NCBI GenBank assembly: GCA_002633005.1 | Contig: NMRA01000282.1 | Span: 163,858-227,857 of the forward strand | Origin: Phoronis australis | Lineage: Eukaryota; Phoronida; Phoronidae | DNA length: 64,000 bases | Direction of reading: 5' to 3' | Shown: positions 24,001 to 32,696 of the stretch, piece after piece | Numbering within the stretch: position 1 is the first letter of the stretch | Layout: every line of letters starts with the position of its first letter | The notes under the pieces: generated by a model | What the model was told of the DNA's origin: nothing | Seen by the model: only the letters and a program-made list of their open reading frames with translations | Databases searched by the model: none | Position numbers and translations under genes: made by a program

Positions 24001-24096
24001 TTCTTTCGGGGTCGGCTTTTCCCTCTTCGAGCGTGATTCAGGTTTTGCGGGGTTTATCACAACACTGCCTCGCGACCTTCCGAAAACTAACCCCAT
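1..24096 (-). CDS. Transglutaminase gene, 12 exons visible, C-terminus cut by window edge
   Basis: Encodes a calcium-dependent protein-glutamine gamma-glutamyltransferase, which cross-links glutamine to lysine side chains. Twelve exons join in phase: 24096-23916, 20752-20519, 19346-19089, 17991-17873, 17359-17252, 10460-10286, 9116-8978, 8224-8121, 7137-6978, 2200-2076, 1240-1161 and 38-1. They give about 573 residues: an N-terminal extension (1-60), the N-terminal beta-sandwich (about 61-225), the catalytic core (about 230-540) and the start of barrel 1. The triad is Cys349 in YGQCWVF, His408 in NFHVWND and Asp431 in [10 protein letters not shown]. The spacings of 59 and 23 residues match my recollection of the TGM1/factor XIII type. 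The N-terminus MGLVFG fits the general N-myristoylation pattern, as in insect annulin; lipid anchoring is inference. Intron 9 carries a large DNA transposon and intron 5 a gene on the other strand. Most of the two C-terminal barrels lies beyond position 1. Confidence 0.95.
337..740. mobile_element. Foldback/MITE-like element A, in transglutaminase intron 11
   Basis: Left end: CCTGGGCCCGG, then GGGTCTAATG and a run of CTCGAGAT/CTCGAAAT words. The right end near 690-740 is a diverged inverted copy. The interior has tandem ACTCGAGATTTCGAGT-like words. The same sequence, with the same GGTCATCAAGTG core, recurs at 29801-30193. Ends are approximate and no target-site duplication was found. Confidence 0.6.
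1161..1240 (-). CDS. Transglutaminase exon 11
   Basis: Protein [20 protein letters not shown], the end of the core domain ('S..ER.V...A'). Two donors overlap at the end. Only GTAGGT after 1161 keeps the next exon open; the alternative donor 4 bases further on would put a stop codon early in exon 12. Confidence 0.9.
2076..2200 (-). CDS. Transglutaminase exon 10
   Basis: Protein [13 protein letters not shown] up to [11 protein letters not shown], matching 'VGK.ISTK..G...R.DIT..YKYPEGS'. There is an extra stretch of about 12 residues ([12 protein letters not shown]) between the two conserved parts. Acceptor TTTTCAG, donor GTAAGT, phase 1. Confidence 0.93.
2883..3141 (+). repeat. Left terminal inverted repeat of the TTAA element
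   Basis: Pairs with 6601-6867 in inverted orientation. The outer 160 bp match closely (for example GGCGAAGGCAACC, CCACTTAATTACAG and CCGGAAGTGACGTTTTGGGA). The inner 100 bp are more diverged but alignable to the start codon at 3139. Confidence 0.85.
3139..3396 (+). pseudogene. THAP-type transposase N-terminal remnant
   Basis: 85 codons starting [14 protein letters not shown], the usual start of a THAP zinc finger (short lead, then Cys-x2-4-Cys). The later Cys-x2-His pair and the rest of the THAP fold are missing. The frame then reads [20 protein letters not shown], resembling a Cys-x2-Cys segment found after the THAP domain in transposase-derived proteins, as I recall. This suggests an internal deletion fused the two parts. 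It starts at the inner edge of the left inverted repeat. An intron instead of a deletion is possible but less likely in a DNA transposon. Confidence 0.55.
3781..6540 (+). repeat. Minisatellite core, about 97-110 bp monomer
   Basis: About 25 monomers share TTCAACTAATTCAACTATTC, then CCACTAATCGCTRCGCCACC and TGCAGG or TACAGG, followed by a variable half with GGCTCACAA and GAGACACAGAACA words. Start points at 4531, 4640 and 4749 give a 109 bp period; other monomers are near 97 bp. One inverted monomer lies near 6258-6300. The short open frames across it are by-products of the repetition. Confidence 0.93.
3881..6158 (+). repeat. Higher-order duplication inside the minisatellite
   Basis: A block of many different monomers (3881-5067) is repeated at 5068-6158. 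The landmark GAAACACGGTTAGGTAGATC occurs at 3881 and 5068, an offset of 1,187 bp. By the landmark at 5041/6132 the offset has fallen to 1,091 bp, so the second block lacks about one monomer. Confidence 0.88.
6601..6867 (-). repeat. Right terminal inverted repeat of the TTAA element
   Basis: Inverted copy of the left end. The mirror includes the leader region (TTTGTTTACGAGT) and an ATG equivalent at 6603-6601, after which similarity to the reading frame fades. Confidence 0.85.
6978..7137 (-). CDS. Transglutaminase exon 9 (calcium-site region)
   Basis: Protein [20 protein letters not shown] followed by [18 protein letters not shown], matching the family 'GP..V.AI..G....YD.PFVFAEVNAD' block near the calcium-binding loops. 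It ends in phase 2 at GTATGT. The following intron contains the TTAA element, whose right end is only 110 bp from this exon. Confidence 0.95.
8121..8224 (-). CDS. Transglutaminase exon 8 (active-site His and Asp)
   Basis: Joins exon 7 to give [17 protein letters not shown], then [14 protein letters not shown]. His408 and Asp431 complete the triad. The acceptor is a less typical CTGAAG; the frame supports it. The donor is GTATGG, phase 1. Confidence 0.94.
8453..8664 (+). mobile_element. CATG-MITE copy 1 (5 bp target-site duplication)
   Basis: Perfect 14 bp inverted ends (CATGCGCGCACCCA at 8453-8466 and its complement at 8651-8664), flanked on both sides by GGTTA (8448-8452, 8665-8669). The interior has GGCGAATTGGGCAAAAAGGT and AAAGTCCACTAAAAA, shared with the copies at 37444 and 61660. 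No coding capacity. It lies in transglutaminase intron 7. Confidence 0.87.
8978..9116 (-). CDS. Transglutaminase exon 7
   Basis: Protein [20 protein letters not shown] followed by [10 protein letters not shown], the conserved 'LGIP.R.VTN..SAHDT' block. Acceptor CACACAG, donor GTGAGA, ends in phase 2. Confidence 0.95.
10286..10460 (-). CDS. Transglutaminase exon 6 (active-site cysteine)
   Basis: Begins [16 protein letters not shown] and contains [16 protein letters not shown]. Cys349 in GQCWVF is the nucleophile of the Cys-His-Asp triad. The acceptor is TTCTAG and the donor GTAAGT, phase 1. The preceding intron is about 6.8 kb and holds the plus-strand gene. Confidence 0.96.
10604..11211. mobile_element. 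Element with CAGKGGCGGAT ends (hAT/MITE-like), composite
   Basis: The left end CAGTGGCGGATTTTTAGGGG and the right end ATCCTGGATCCGCCCCTG are inverted matches of a widespread animal repeat type. No matching target-site duplication was seen (GTCCTCTC against CCATCAGC), so the two ends may come from different insertions. A diverged CATG-MITE copy is nested at about 10677-11154. A poly-C run and a single N at 11193 make this stretch less reliable. Confidence 0.55.
10677..11154 (+). mobile_element. CATG-MITE copy 4, diverged and expanded
   Basis: Left end CATGCGCACATCCACGGGGG and right end TTTTAGGGTGGGCGCGGGCAT, with the ACCCAAAAATTCGAGACCCC motif of the family just inside the right end. The interior is longer and AT-rich. 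No clean target-site duplication. Confidence 0.5.
11375..11734 (+). other. Unassigned open reading frame, 119 codons, in transglutaminase intron 5
   Basis: Begins [20 protein letters not shown] with a good start context (AAAATGG). The first 75 codons have a plausible amphipathic helix; the remainder looks random. A 124-codon frame lies antisense. It could be a first exon of the plus-strand gene at 14616, but no good donor of the required phase is visible. I do not recognise it. Confidence 0.2.
14616..15751 (+). CDS. Nested gene of unknown function, last two coding exons
   Basis: Not recognised. Two exons fit together: 14616-14737 (acceptor TCCAG, donor GTAAGT) and 15018-15751 (acceptor ATTGCAG, stop TGA). 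Exon A reads [18 protein letters not shown] and continues to FLAFPRCI; the junction codon ATA is completed in frame by exon B, which runs 244 codons. The first 60 residues look folded: helical, with Trp and Cys. The rest is highly charged, rich in Glu, Lys, Arg and Thr, probably disordered. The gene lies in transglutaminase intron 5 in the opposite orientation. Upstream exons were not found; the required incoming phase is 2. A 222-codon frame on the other strand spans the intron too, but it has no splice logic and looks like a shadow. Confidence 0.6.
16119..16202. repeat. Long hairpin with perfect 14 bp stem
   Basis: AGTCGTTATCCCCC (16140-16153) and its exact complement (16165-16178) enclose an 11-base loop. 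Outer arms around ATAGATTATTACAT and GTAGTAATCTAT extend the inverted repeat imperfectly to about 84 bp. It is probably a small palindromic MITE or hairpin element in transglutaminase intron 5. Confidence 0.7.
16744..16817 (+). repeat. tRNA-like sequence, probably a SINE head or tRNA pseudogene
   Basis: An A-box-like TGGTGTAGTGG (16753-16763) and a B-box-like GCTTCGAATCC (16796-16806) stand at tRNA-like spacing. The acceptor stem pairs only partly and no clean anticodon stem forms, so it is unlikely to be a working tRNA. A second B-box-like GGTTCAACTCC lies at 16993-17003. Confidence 0.4.
17252..17359 (-). CDS. Transglutaminase exon 5
   Basis: 36 codons, phase 0 to phase 0. The protein [17 protein letters not shown] followed by [12 protein letters not shown] matches the family pattern 'FE..ILD.C...LD' and 'DPV.V.R..SA.V'. 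The donor is GTGAGC. Confidence 0.93.
17873..17991 (-). CDS. Transglutaminase exon 4 (entry to catalytic core)
   Basis: Joins exon 3 in phase to give [20 protein letters not shown] and then the conserved GKIYNGN and KPWNFGQ. The donor after the CAG codon is GTAAAA, phase 0. Confidence 0.94.
19089..19346 (-). CDS. Transglutaminase exon 3 (beta-sandwich, second half)
   Basis: 258 nt, phase 1 to phase 1, acceptor TTCAG and donor GTGAG. It carries the family signature IVGKWTLKI and ends with MIFNPWCP, matching the conserved 'FNPWC..D' that closes the N-terminal domain. Confidence 0.95.
20034..20375. repeat. Foldback repeat family C, copy 1
   Basis: Inverted arms: CTGTTTTAGCTGGATAAGC with AAAATCGAATTAAG on the left, TAATTCGACTTCTGATTTTG with CAGGGCAAATTTCAGC on the right. 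The core holds TTCTATTTCCGCTACCAAATC, mirrored by CGCAACGGAAATTGAATCCTG. Related copies lie at 35530-35785 and 42470-42600. Transglutaminase intron 2. Confidence 0.6.
20519..20752 (-). CDS. Transglutaminase exon 2 (beta-sandwich, first half)
   Basis: Starts after a pyrimidine-rich tract ending TTGCAG and ends at GTAAGT, phase 1 on both sides. The protein begins [18 protein letters not shown], a typical opening of the transglutaminase N-terminal domain, and includes [18 protein letters not shown], which corresponds to the family segment around 'RRGQ.F.I...F.RP'. Confidence 0.93.
22090..22330 (+). repeat. Tandem duplication, about 123 bp unit
   Basis: CATGACAACTC, TTATCGCCTGC and TGCACGAGTCAATG each occur twice at an offset of 123 bp (for example TTATCGCCTG at 22161 and 22284). 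The two copies are clearly diverged. Confidence 0.8.
23916..24096 (-). CDS. Transglutaminase exon 1 (N-terminal extension)
   Basis: Codes for residues 1-60, starting [10 protein letters not shown] and followed by a stretch rich in Lys, Glu and Pro. The ATG has G at -3 and G at +4. The frame is also open upstream to an ATG at 24171, so a longer N-terminus is possible. I prefer 24096 because of its context and the Gly2 myristoylation-type motif. The donor after 23916 is GTAATA, phase 1, and it joins exon 2 in frame. Confidence 0.75.
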
Positions 24097-24886
24097 GTCG
24101 GCTCCAAGGATCGAAGTGTTTGTTTGAAGCAGGGATTGAACTTCACCCGGCCGAAATGATGGATAACTCACTCTCTCTCTCTAATTTCACAAAAAGGCCA
24201 ACATCTAAGGGCCTGTTTACATGTCTAGCAATGCGTTTCTAAGGTAACTTCGCAAAAAAAATGAACCTACCGGTGCATTTGTTAAACTCAGACAGTATGA
24301 TGGATCGCCCGGGCTGATTTTGCGTATTTCGGTTAAAACGGTTGGCGGTTGGTGTGTATGAAATTGTATATCTGTACATGCGCATTTGAGAGATGACTGT
24401 TTTATTTTTGATGCGTGATGGAAAGTATGTCAAAACAGAGAAAATATGACATTGATTTAGAGGTCGTCATCAGAGTTTGGCGATCCCGCACAAGCCTTGT
24501 GTGTAGACTTACAGAGTTTTAGCATTCCCGTATAGATTAACAACCGCAAAACGGCACAGTAAAAGGACCTCATGAAGCAGCTGAGTCATCTAGCCATTGA
24601 ACAAATTTCATTCATTTTCTTGGGAATTAAAAGTTAATATTTTAACTTGCTCTAAAGTATGTACCACGCCATTGAATATGCTGTATAAACGCAATGAACA
24701 ACGTAATAAAATGATGCTAACGTTAACCAGAGCAGTACATCCACAGAAAGTAGAAATTTATGGCAATAGTTTGTGGACAGGTTTGAACGCGAGCAGTGAA
24801 CAACAGAATGCACGTTGCTATTACATGTGCACTGTATAATAAAAGGATTCGTCACGTTTTGTTACATGGCAAATGTTGTAGTGTGC

Positions 24887-25050
24887 AGGTCGCAAAGTAT
24901 TGTTTAACTTGCGAGAACCATGCGAGGGCATAAACTGGTCGCACGGTTATCAGCTATCGGGCGTGTTGATTGTTTTCCTTTGTTACATCTTTGTTGAATA
25001 TAACAATACAAGTCGCATGGATATCGCACCTTGAGCGTACATCACACGGT
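24887..25050 (+). repeat. Dispersed repeat family D, copy 1
   Basis: About 165 bp, recurring at 28904-29067 in the same orientation. Shared words include AGGTCGCAA.GTATTGTTTAA, TTGTTTTCCTTTGTT and AACAATACAAGTCGCATG. The two ends are weakly complementary (GGTCGCAAAGTATTGTT against AACAATACAAGTCGCAT), suggesting a small foldback element. Confidence 0.7.
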
Positions 25051-27206
25051 TACTGATGAATTTTTGTCATTATCTTTGTCATAACTACAAGAACAATGGA
25101 GACGCTAATTTACCGATCTCAATGGGACCTGGGTTAAAAAATAATTGGCACCTCTTTAATAATTTGAATGATATTATTCACATAAGAGATACGTTTGCTC
25201 AGAAACAAATTTCTGAACACCGCTGAATACCTTATCTGTGGACTTTCAAAGTAGCTTGAATAAGCGCTCACCAGTTTAGCTATGGTGGCAGTAGTGTACA
25301 TCTTACGATTTTTGTAGAATAAACAATGACCCTCTACGCGACAACGAAATATGAATAAAAAGACGTAAAATTGAACAGAATGACACGAATGTTTCTTAGT
25401 CAAATGATTTTGTGTCAAAAATACTTCGATCTATCTACGTAAATTCATTTTTTGTTTTTATTTTCGTACAACATCTGTGGGGCCCCGGAAAGACTCCGAG
25501 GGATGCCACGTTTACCGCGATCTTCCGATTGCCCGTCAGATACATGTACCCGCGGGCATCCCTTTATGAATTGCTAAAAATTTACATAGAGCTAAATTAA
25601 GTTTGTTCCGGTTTGTTTTGTGTTTTTTTTTGTAATCGAATGGGCCTTGCGATTTTTTTAATTGTTGCTCACTTGTTGGAAAAACAAAATACACCTTAGA
25701 CGAGCAAAAATATTGCGAGATTTGCTTTTTGTTTCTCATCACTCGGTAAATCATGTCGTTTCAAGCCTCGCTTACTCTTGCTTAAACGCCTTGTGCAGCT
25801 TTTCAAAGAAAAAAACACAAAACCTAGAATGAAGTTGATGCGGATGGTCATTATTTATTAGTCGGTGAGCGCATGTCTCGAAATGCGTCTGGTTACAGAC
25901 CAGGATCAATTAATGCTTTTTAGCCTAGTCTGCATTACAGATTTGAAGGACAACTGAACCGTGAGTTAACTGAAAATGCACACTGTGTGTGCTCTTAGTT
26001 CTCCAAATGTGTTGTCATTTGATGACCCAGATTGTCAAGGTTATTTTCTTTTGATAACCACCAAAGGTTATGATTTACGTGTTCTTAGTAGGCCTATCTA
26101 CGAAAGTCTTCTGATACATAGTCTTGCCCTGCAAGAATTTATTATGCGTCAGGGAAGTTTAATGCAGGCAACGTCTCTAGGAGATTTCTGTAAATATGAA
26201 ATAATCCTTCAAGAAATAGTTGGTGTTTCAATGAATCTTGACATAGGAAGATGAAATTTGGGCAGTCAGTATTAGTTACTTGCCTCCGGGGAGCAGCCAC
26301 TAGAAATTTGGATATTTGCAATGCATGGCCCTAATAAACTTTTCTCAAACTGGACACTAAAATAATGACTTTAAGCCTCATTTTTACGTTCAGAAGTAGA
26401 CGAAACTATTGGCAGAAGTTTTCGACACGTTATCTTTGTTGCATCTACTCACTCCGAGGCGATTTTTCTCTCCCCGTATTTCTCGAGATTTTGAAGCTTG
26501 CGGTAGTGGATTCTTACGCCACTTTTATACCCCTAAACAATGATTTCGGCAGGACATCTTTATCCACCCTAGTAATACAAAATTCATAAAAGATGCCTCT
26601 TAAAGGTCACAATCATACTCTTACCACGTAACGTGCTCAGGCCTAAAGTGTTCCTTTCATGAGGCTGACTCAACGGGGTTTACCCCAAAAATCAAAGTTC
26701 TCTCGCCCATGGCGAGGGCGGTGTGAAATTGGCGACGACTAGTGGGACTGAAATTATGGCGATAGGGAGGAATCTTCAAGTTAATTTGGGCACCACCGGG
26801 GCAAAAGTTTGTGCAGACCCCTAACCTCTCCTATAATGTTTAGCTTCCCTACGTGTTTTGTTTTGAGAATCGGCCATGGATTTAATCGGTTAATTAGTCA
26901 AAGAAACATTATAAACTTTTTAGAACCAGTTTACCATTTACGCTTAAAACCAGCGAGAAGTGAGAGTCATTGTTAAGCTATTTCTGAGAGACGGAAGAGG
27001 AATGCAGACTCATTCTTCTGTTTACCATACCGAGCAAGCTCGAGATTTCTGAAAATGTTCAACTCATCTTGCACGGCAGTACAGCGCTCGACTTTATTCC
27101 GAAATGCTTATACTATAGAAATCTACTCCTCCATTGCGCTGCGGTTGTTAGCCTTCACTGAGGAGACATTGGCTTTTCACGTTCGTTTTGATCAACAATA
27201 TATGAT

Positions 27207-27791
27207 GGGCCGTTGCGGGGAAAGTGTCGCCGAAAAAATGCGAGCGTAATCATGTACATTACCCCGTTATTAACGCCGTAAAATTACGAGCACAATTTAA
27301 TTCTTTACGAAGTAAAATTACGCTCGTAATTTCGTTTAAACTCTTAGCCAATGACGTTCGGTTTTTTCAACTCACGGTCGCGCGCGCTCATGTAAATACT
27401 TATTTACTGACGGGTTACATGTCTACGCAACGAGCACTGAATCATGGAGGATCAAATAGCTGCTGCAATGTCAGCGATTGTGCTAGAACGAGCTGCCCAG
27501 CAACAGTCGTGTATGTTATGTTAACAATGATTGGTCTAAATTTGGAACGTTCTTAAGGTATTTTACGAGCGTAATTTACGGCGACATTTCCTCCATTTAA
27601 TTTACGGGCGTAATTTTACTGCAAAACTTTTGCAATTCAGTAATTTATGCTCGTAATTACGAGCGTAATTTTACGGCGAAACTTATTCCATTTAATTTAC
27701 GAGAGTAACTGTACGGCGACACTCCTGCAATTTAATTTACATTCGTAATTACGAGCGTAATTTTACGGTGACACTTTCCCCTCAACGGCCC
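27207..27791. mobile_element. TIR element with TTACGAGCGTAA array
   Basis: The inverted ends GGGCCGTTGCGGGGAAAGTG (27207 on) and its near-complement ending at 27791 match over about 40 bp. The right half is a tandem array of about 55-60 bp units built from TTACGAGCGTAATTTTACGG and GCGACA. The left arm carries similar words in inverse order. No target-site duplication was identified and there is no coding capacity. Confidence 0.72.
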
Positions 27792-28903
27792 ACAATAACA
27801 ATACACACAGCCAGCATCGGCATTCTTCACGGAGTCAAGCAATAAACTCCTGATGAGGTCGCCTTATCAATGACACTAACTTTGAGTAGAATCTTTGGTT
27901 AGGAATCGGTGACTTACAAAATTTCACATGTTGCTGTTTTTAGCTCTGACAAAGCCAATAACTTTTATGACAAGAAATCAATCCTATACCAAAAAAGCCC
28001 CCGAAGCGTTTTTCGGCAGTAAAATAGTGTCCGTTCAACGGTCTTATCTGTTAAAAAAGCAAAGAACGTTAAAACTCGTCAAAATATCTTTTAAAAAATT
28101 CCCCACCAAAGTACCATCTCCCAATGCTTACTGCAAAACTATTCACTTTCCCCTGTGAGGGAATTGCCAGAAAAAGTCACGAAGTTCGTGTTTTTGAAAA
28201 CTCTGTTTTTACCCCAGAGTTTCTAATCTCCCTTCCACTTATGATAAAGGCGCCCATGCGCTGACTAACAAGATGGATATTAATAGCAGATTATAATGTT
28301 AGAACGCCCTCCGAATCTGAGGTCGACAGCACAGTATGAGGCAAGTCACTGAAGCAAGCAATTTTCGAAAAATACTTCCAAGCGCATTTTAGAATATATT
28401 TGAATGCTGCGATACCTTTATAACTAATTTCAAACGGCTAGGATTTGCATCAATTCCCTCTTAATCAGATTGGTTGCTGCTTGAAGTCGCCAATGTTTTG
28501 TTTACGTCAAAGGTCAAAGGTCATATTTTCCATATAAGGGAAATGCGCAATGCTTTGACATCAAAAGAAATTCACATCTTTACGTACAAACCGTAAAAAT
28601 ACCTGCTGAGTGGCAGAGAACCACTTAGAATAATGCAATTTAGCGTTCCAGGCCTTTTCATCATCCAATTCCTTTCAAGACATGATCGTAAACAACCTGC
28701 ACTATTAGTTTATCATTAAAGAACCCCACATGCGCAAAATGTTGTATTTTTGAAAGCAGTCAAAGGAGCAGAGAAAGCAGACGATCGGGAAGTTTACATT
28801 TTTTGAAAATAGAGGTGGGTTTAAAGCAGGAATGTTCATATTGAATATAATTAATTTAATTACTACTTGTCAGGAAATTCTCATGCCAAATAACGTCGTA
28901 TGG

Positions 28904-29067
28904 AGGTCGCAAGGTATTGTTTAATTTGCGAGATCCATGCGACGCGCTTACGCCCGTCGCATGGTTATCGCCTATGGAACACATCCATTGTTTTCCTTTG
29001 TTGCGTCTTGGTTGGACATAACAATACAAGTCGCATGTATATCGTACCTTGGGCGCACATCAGCCGA
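28904..29067 (+). repeat. Dispersed repeat family D, copy 2
   Basis: Second copy of the sequence at 24887-25050, same orientation, with substitutions and small indels throughout. Confidence 0.7.
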
Positions 29068-29800
29068 TAAATGTTTGCCGTTATCTCTATTATGAGAAAG
29101 AAAAGGAAAGTGAACAACGGATACCCCTATCTATCGACATCTATGCGACGAGCTTGCGACCTTGTTTCCTGTGGGTCACAGCGACATTTAGTGAACTACA
29201 TTCCGAGTGTCAATCGTGGGTATTCGCTTTCAAAAGCCTCGAGATGAAAAAAATTAGCCTCCTGATTGATTTTTCTCTCAGGTGACACCATTCGGAAGCT
29301 CAACGAAATGTGTTGGGTTACATCGTGCTGTCTTTTGCAGAAATACTAGGTCCGTTCATGCGACTATTTCTTGAGAAATTTGTACCGGATTTTACGGAAT
29401 CGAAATTCCAGAAAAATATGATCGCATGAACGCAAAAATTATGTAATTTTTATATCTCCCAAATTTGTTCCCGGAAAAACTCAAGCGCGCAAAAATATGA
29501 AGATGTGCAGCTAAGAGTAAGCATTCTCGCCTGTTTGTACAATTTATTTGGTAATTGACACTTCAGGCTGCCTCTCTGTACATTGATACATACGCACGAC
29601 CTAGGGAATTTCGCATTTCAAGATGAAATAACGCAGACAATACGGTACAATATTTATTGTTACGCATTCATAGTTATTTGATATCTGTGTAAATGGGCTT
29701 GAGGTCTAAACGTTGAAATAAGCTGTGTTCACTGTCGTCGAGGGTAGCTTTTGTCCGTAAGAACGTGAGCTGTAAAAACGTATTTCTCGCCACGTGAGCT

Positions 29801-30193
29801 CTGTCCGGGGTCCGGAGTCTAATCTTTGTACTCGAAATCGACCAAGAAAACATTTTTGGCATTTTCCGTTCTACTAAAACACGAATTCAACATAAATGTC
29901 AATTATTCGACCTTCAAGTACATTATGGTATACGCAGATAAGATTCCAGTTTAAGTTCAAACTCCTATATTCGACCTACAAACTCGAGTAAGAACTGAGA
30001 TTTCAAGTGAAACTTAAACTTTTCATGCCAAGGTCATCAAGTGAAAATTATGATAGCACAGTCATCCAAGTAATACGATAACATACTTGAGCACCGAATT
30101 ATAGACACTTGTCATGAGTTTAAATAGAACGCAGAATATCAAAAATAATTTCGAGTTCAATTTCGAGCACAAAGGTTAGACTCTAGGCCCAGG
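29801..30193. mobile_element. Foldback/MITE-like element B
   Basis: Same family as 337-740. Left end GTCTAATCTTTGTACTCGAAA; right end AATTTCGAGCACAAAG, then GACTCTAGGCCCAGG as the inverted counterpart. The GGTCATCAAGTG core is shared. Boundaries are approximate. Confidence 0.62.
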
Positions 30194-30669
30194 ATTGAAG
30201 CGAAATCTGTTTAAAGGAGCATGCCACCCAAAAAACAACCTAATTTGTATCAATTTAGATCGAGTAGTTCTACTCCATAACGACGCGTTCGGTTGCGTTA
30301 CCTGACACCTGACGGCAGACGGAGGTGTTGAAATTATCCAATGACGTCAACGGTTTCACACGCAGTCAGTTCAGCAGTTCACAACACGGGTTACTGGTGT
30401 CAGCTTATCGCTTAAAGTCATCGTTTAACACCAATAAATCATCAAACTTCGATATAAAACTCTTAAAAATAAACCGAGTTCTTATAAAAACGTGATGTTT
30501 TATTTCGCTCTTACGGATTTATTGGTACTTGGACACACCGTAGCCTACAAAGTTCGGCAGGCCAATAAGGTCCGTAGTACTTATTAGGAGGGTTGGCATT
30601 CGTTGTAAGTCAATCTTGGTGCCATTTCCGTGACCAATCACGAGCAACATTAGATCGGAGCCATCTAGT

Positions 30670-30772
30670 CTCTGTTGCTCGCTGGTTCCCTGCTTGATTC
30701 TAGGTGGTCAGTAGCCAGCACGCGCTGGCTAGATACGTAGGGGACCAGCGAGGACTCTGTTGTGGCGCAGCC
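30670..30772. mobile_element. Small foldback element sharing ends with the element at 55446
   Basis: CTCTGTTGCTCGCTGGTTCC and GGGGACCAGCGAGGACTCTG are inverted, around TAGGTGGTCAGTAGCCAGCA. The CTCGCTGG, TAGGTGGT and CCAGCACGC words recur in the inverted ends of 55446-56091, so both likely belong to one family. Confidence 0.55.
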
Positions 30773-32160
30773 TAAGAGCGTGCACACACGAAGCCGACGC
30801 CGAGATCTTAGCTGCCCACGTCAAACTATGAGCTGAACTTCAAAACTGAGCACCTCCCGGTGTCTTCTTCCCCAACAGTCGTCATCACAAACTAAAGCAA
30901 ATGACTGGATGTCTATCTTTTCGTTGCTTCCTACACAAATTCACAATTTTAGCACGTGGCACAAGGATATTTTTAAGGTGTACTGTATAGAAGAAGAATC
31001 GTACCTCATTTATATTTTTATTTCAAACAATGTCCACCTTTGTGGCAACACGTCCGCATGTTCTAAACTGATGTCCGTCACACCCCTATTAAAACAATTA
31101 ATTGTGCGGTAAATATATTTTAATTTTTAATAAACAAAGATCAGAAGAGTTGGTACCTCAACACTGAAATACAACAAATGGATCTTATACTCAAAATTTA
31201 ACTGCACTTTTTAATACATCCACCTTACATTTGCAACTGTTTTCAATTTGGTTTATTCAGATCTTCCTCAAATATATAACATTTTTTTTCTAAATGGATG
31301 TAAAGAACTCGACTTAATGAAAATAACGTTTTATTCGAAATATTATCAAAATTTCTTTTGAATATTAAATCTCTTTTCGTGAGTCGATAAAATCGTATAC
31401 ATGTAAAATAACTTAATGTGTATGAAAATGACTTATTTACATTCGTAATCACATGTCATTATAATCTAACATCAATTTATTAATTTATGTACAGTTGTTT
31501 TTGTGTATAATAATTGTATATAGATTTCTTTGTATTCATTTAACTCAGATACAATGACTCTTAGCGCTGAATATTTCATAACAAACATTAAAAAATTGGT
31601 TTCTGGAAGTTGATAATTTCGGAGTTTTTAATACCGTGTGGTCGCTCTCGTATTCCTGAAATTTTGTGGATTTTTTTCTGAAATTGTTTCGCAAAAAAAT
31701 TCTCGCATTAACGGGGGCTGCGACAGAATTGGTATCAAATTTCAAAATACGTTTTAAATTGTCGAAAACTATGGGCGAAAGAGAATTAGTACCGGACAAT
31801 GTTTGAAAGTCATATTTGCAAATACTGTGAGTGAAATCTTCAAATGTATGATTTATGTTAAACGATTTATGTTAAATTCAGTGACGGTATGTGCGCTAAA
31901 CATGTGTCAACGAAAATAATACTATGTGTACATTGATGAATTCACGCTTTGCTGGTGAATTTTTATGAGTTTTACTAATTTACTAATGACACTTATATAT
32001 GACTTCAAATGCGTGGTATTGGTCTACAAGCGGAGACTTTACAAATGAAGATTGCGCATATCAATAAAAAGTGTTGCAGGATTCTTTGTCCATTTTGTGC
32101 ATCAAGTTGACTGTTTTGTTAGTAAACTGCAACAGCAAAAACATATGTGAACTGCGTGCA

Positions 32161-32194
32161 TGTGTGTGAGCGTGTGCGCGCGTGTGCGTGCGTG
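32161..32194 (+). repeat. Short GT/GC alternating tract
   Basis: TGTGTGTGAGCGTGTGCGCG and the following bases alternate purine and pyrimidine with one interruption. Confidence 0.8.
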
Positions 32195-32644
32195 TTATAC
32201 AACCTACATGTTTTATCGGTGATTATTATGTCTAGTTTCGTGATATTCAAAAGTATTTGAACAAGGACGAAGAGTCTTATTAATCTGGACTAGCTGAATG
32301 CCATAGACCTAAATTACGTTCGTCGTGGGGCCAAGGGGCACGCGTAAGTAGATGGCCTGTTGTGAATTTTTAAGTACAGTTATTAAAATGCAAATATCTA
32401 CCTAAGTTGGGAATGCGAATGTTTGTGCAGGTCACGTGAACAGAACAGAGGGTGGTTCTGTGATTCTTTTATAATCCAGGTATGTCTCGTAACAACCTAG
32501 GATCAATAGTACTTCCAGGTAATAACCGGTAGAAAAGTTTCTTTGAAGCGGATAAAAACACAAAAAACGATTTTTGACTTGGACCACTTAAAATATGCAT
32601 GTTTTCGAAATTTAAAGTTGCAATCGTATGTTTGAGTGTGAGGG

Positions 32645-32665
32645 TATGTGTGTGTGCGTGCGCGC

Positions 32666-32696
<31 letters not shown>

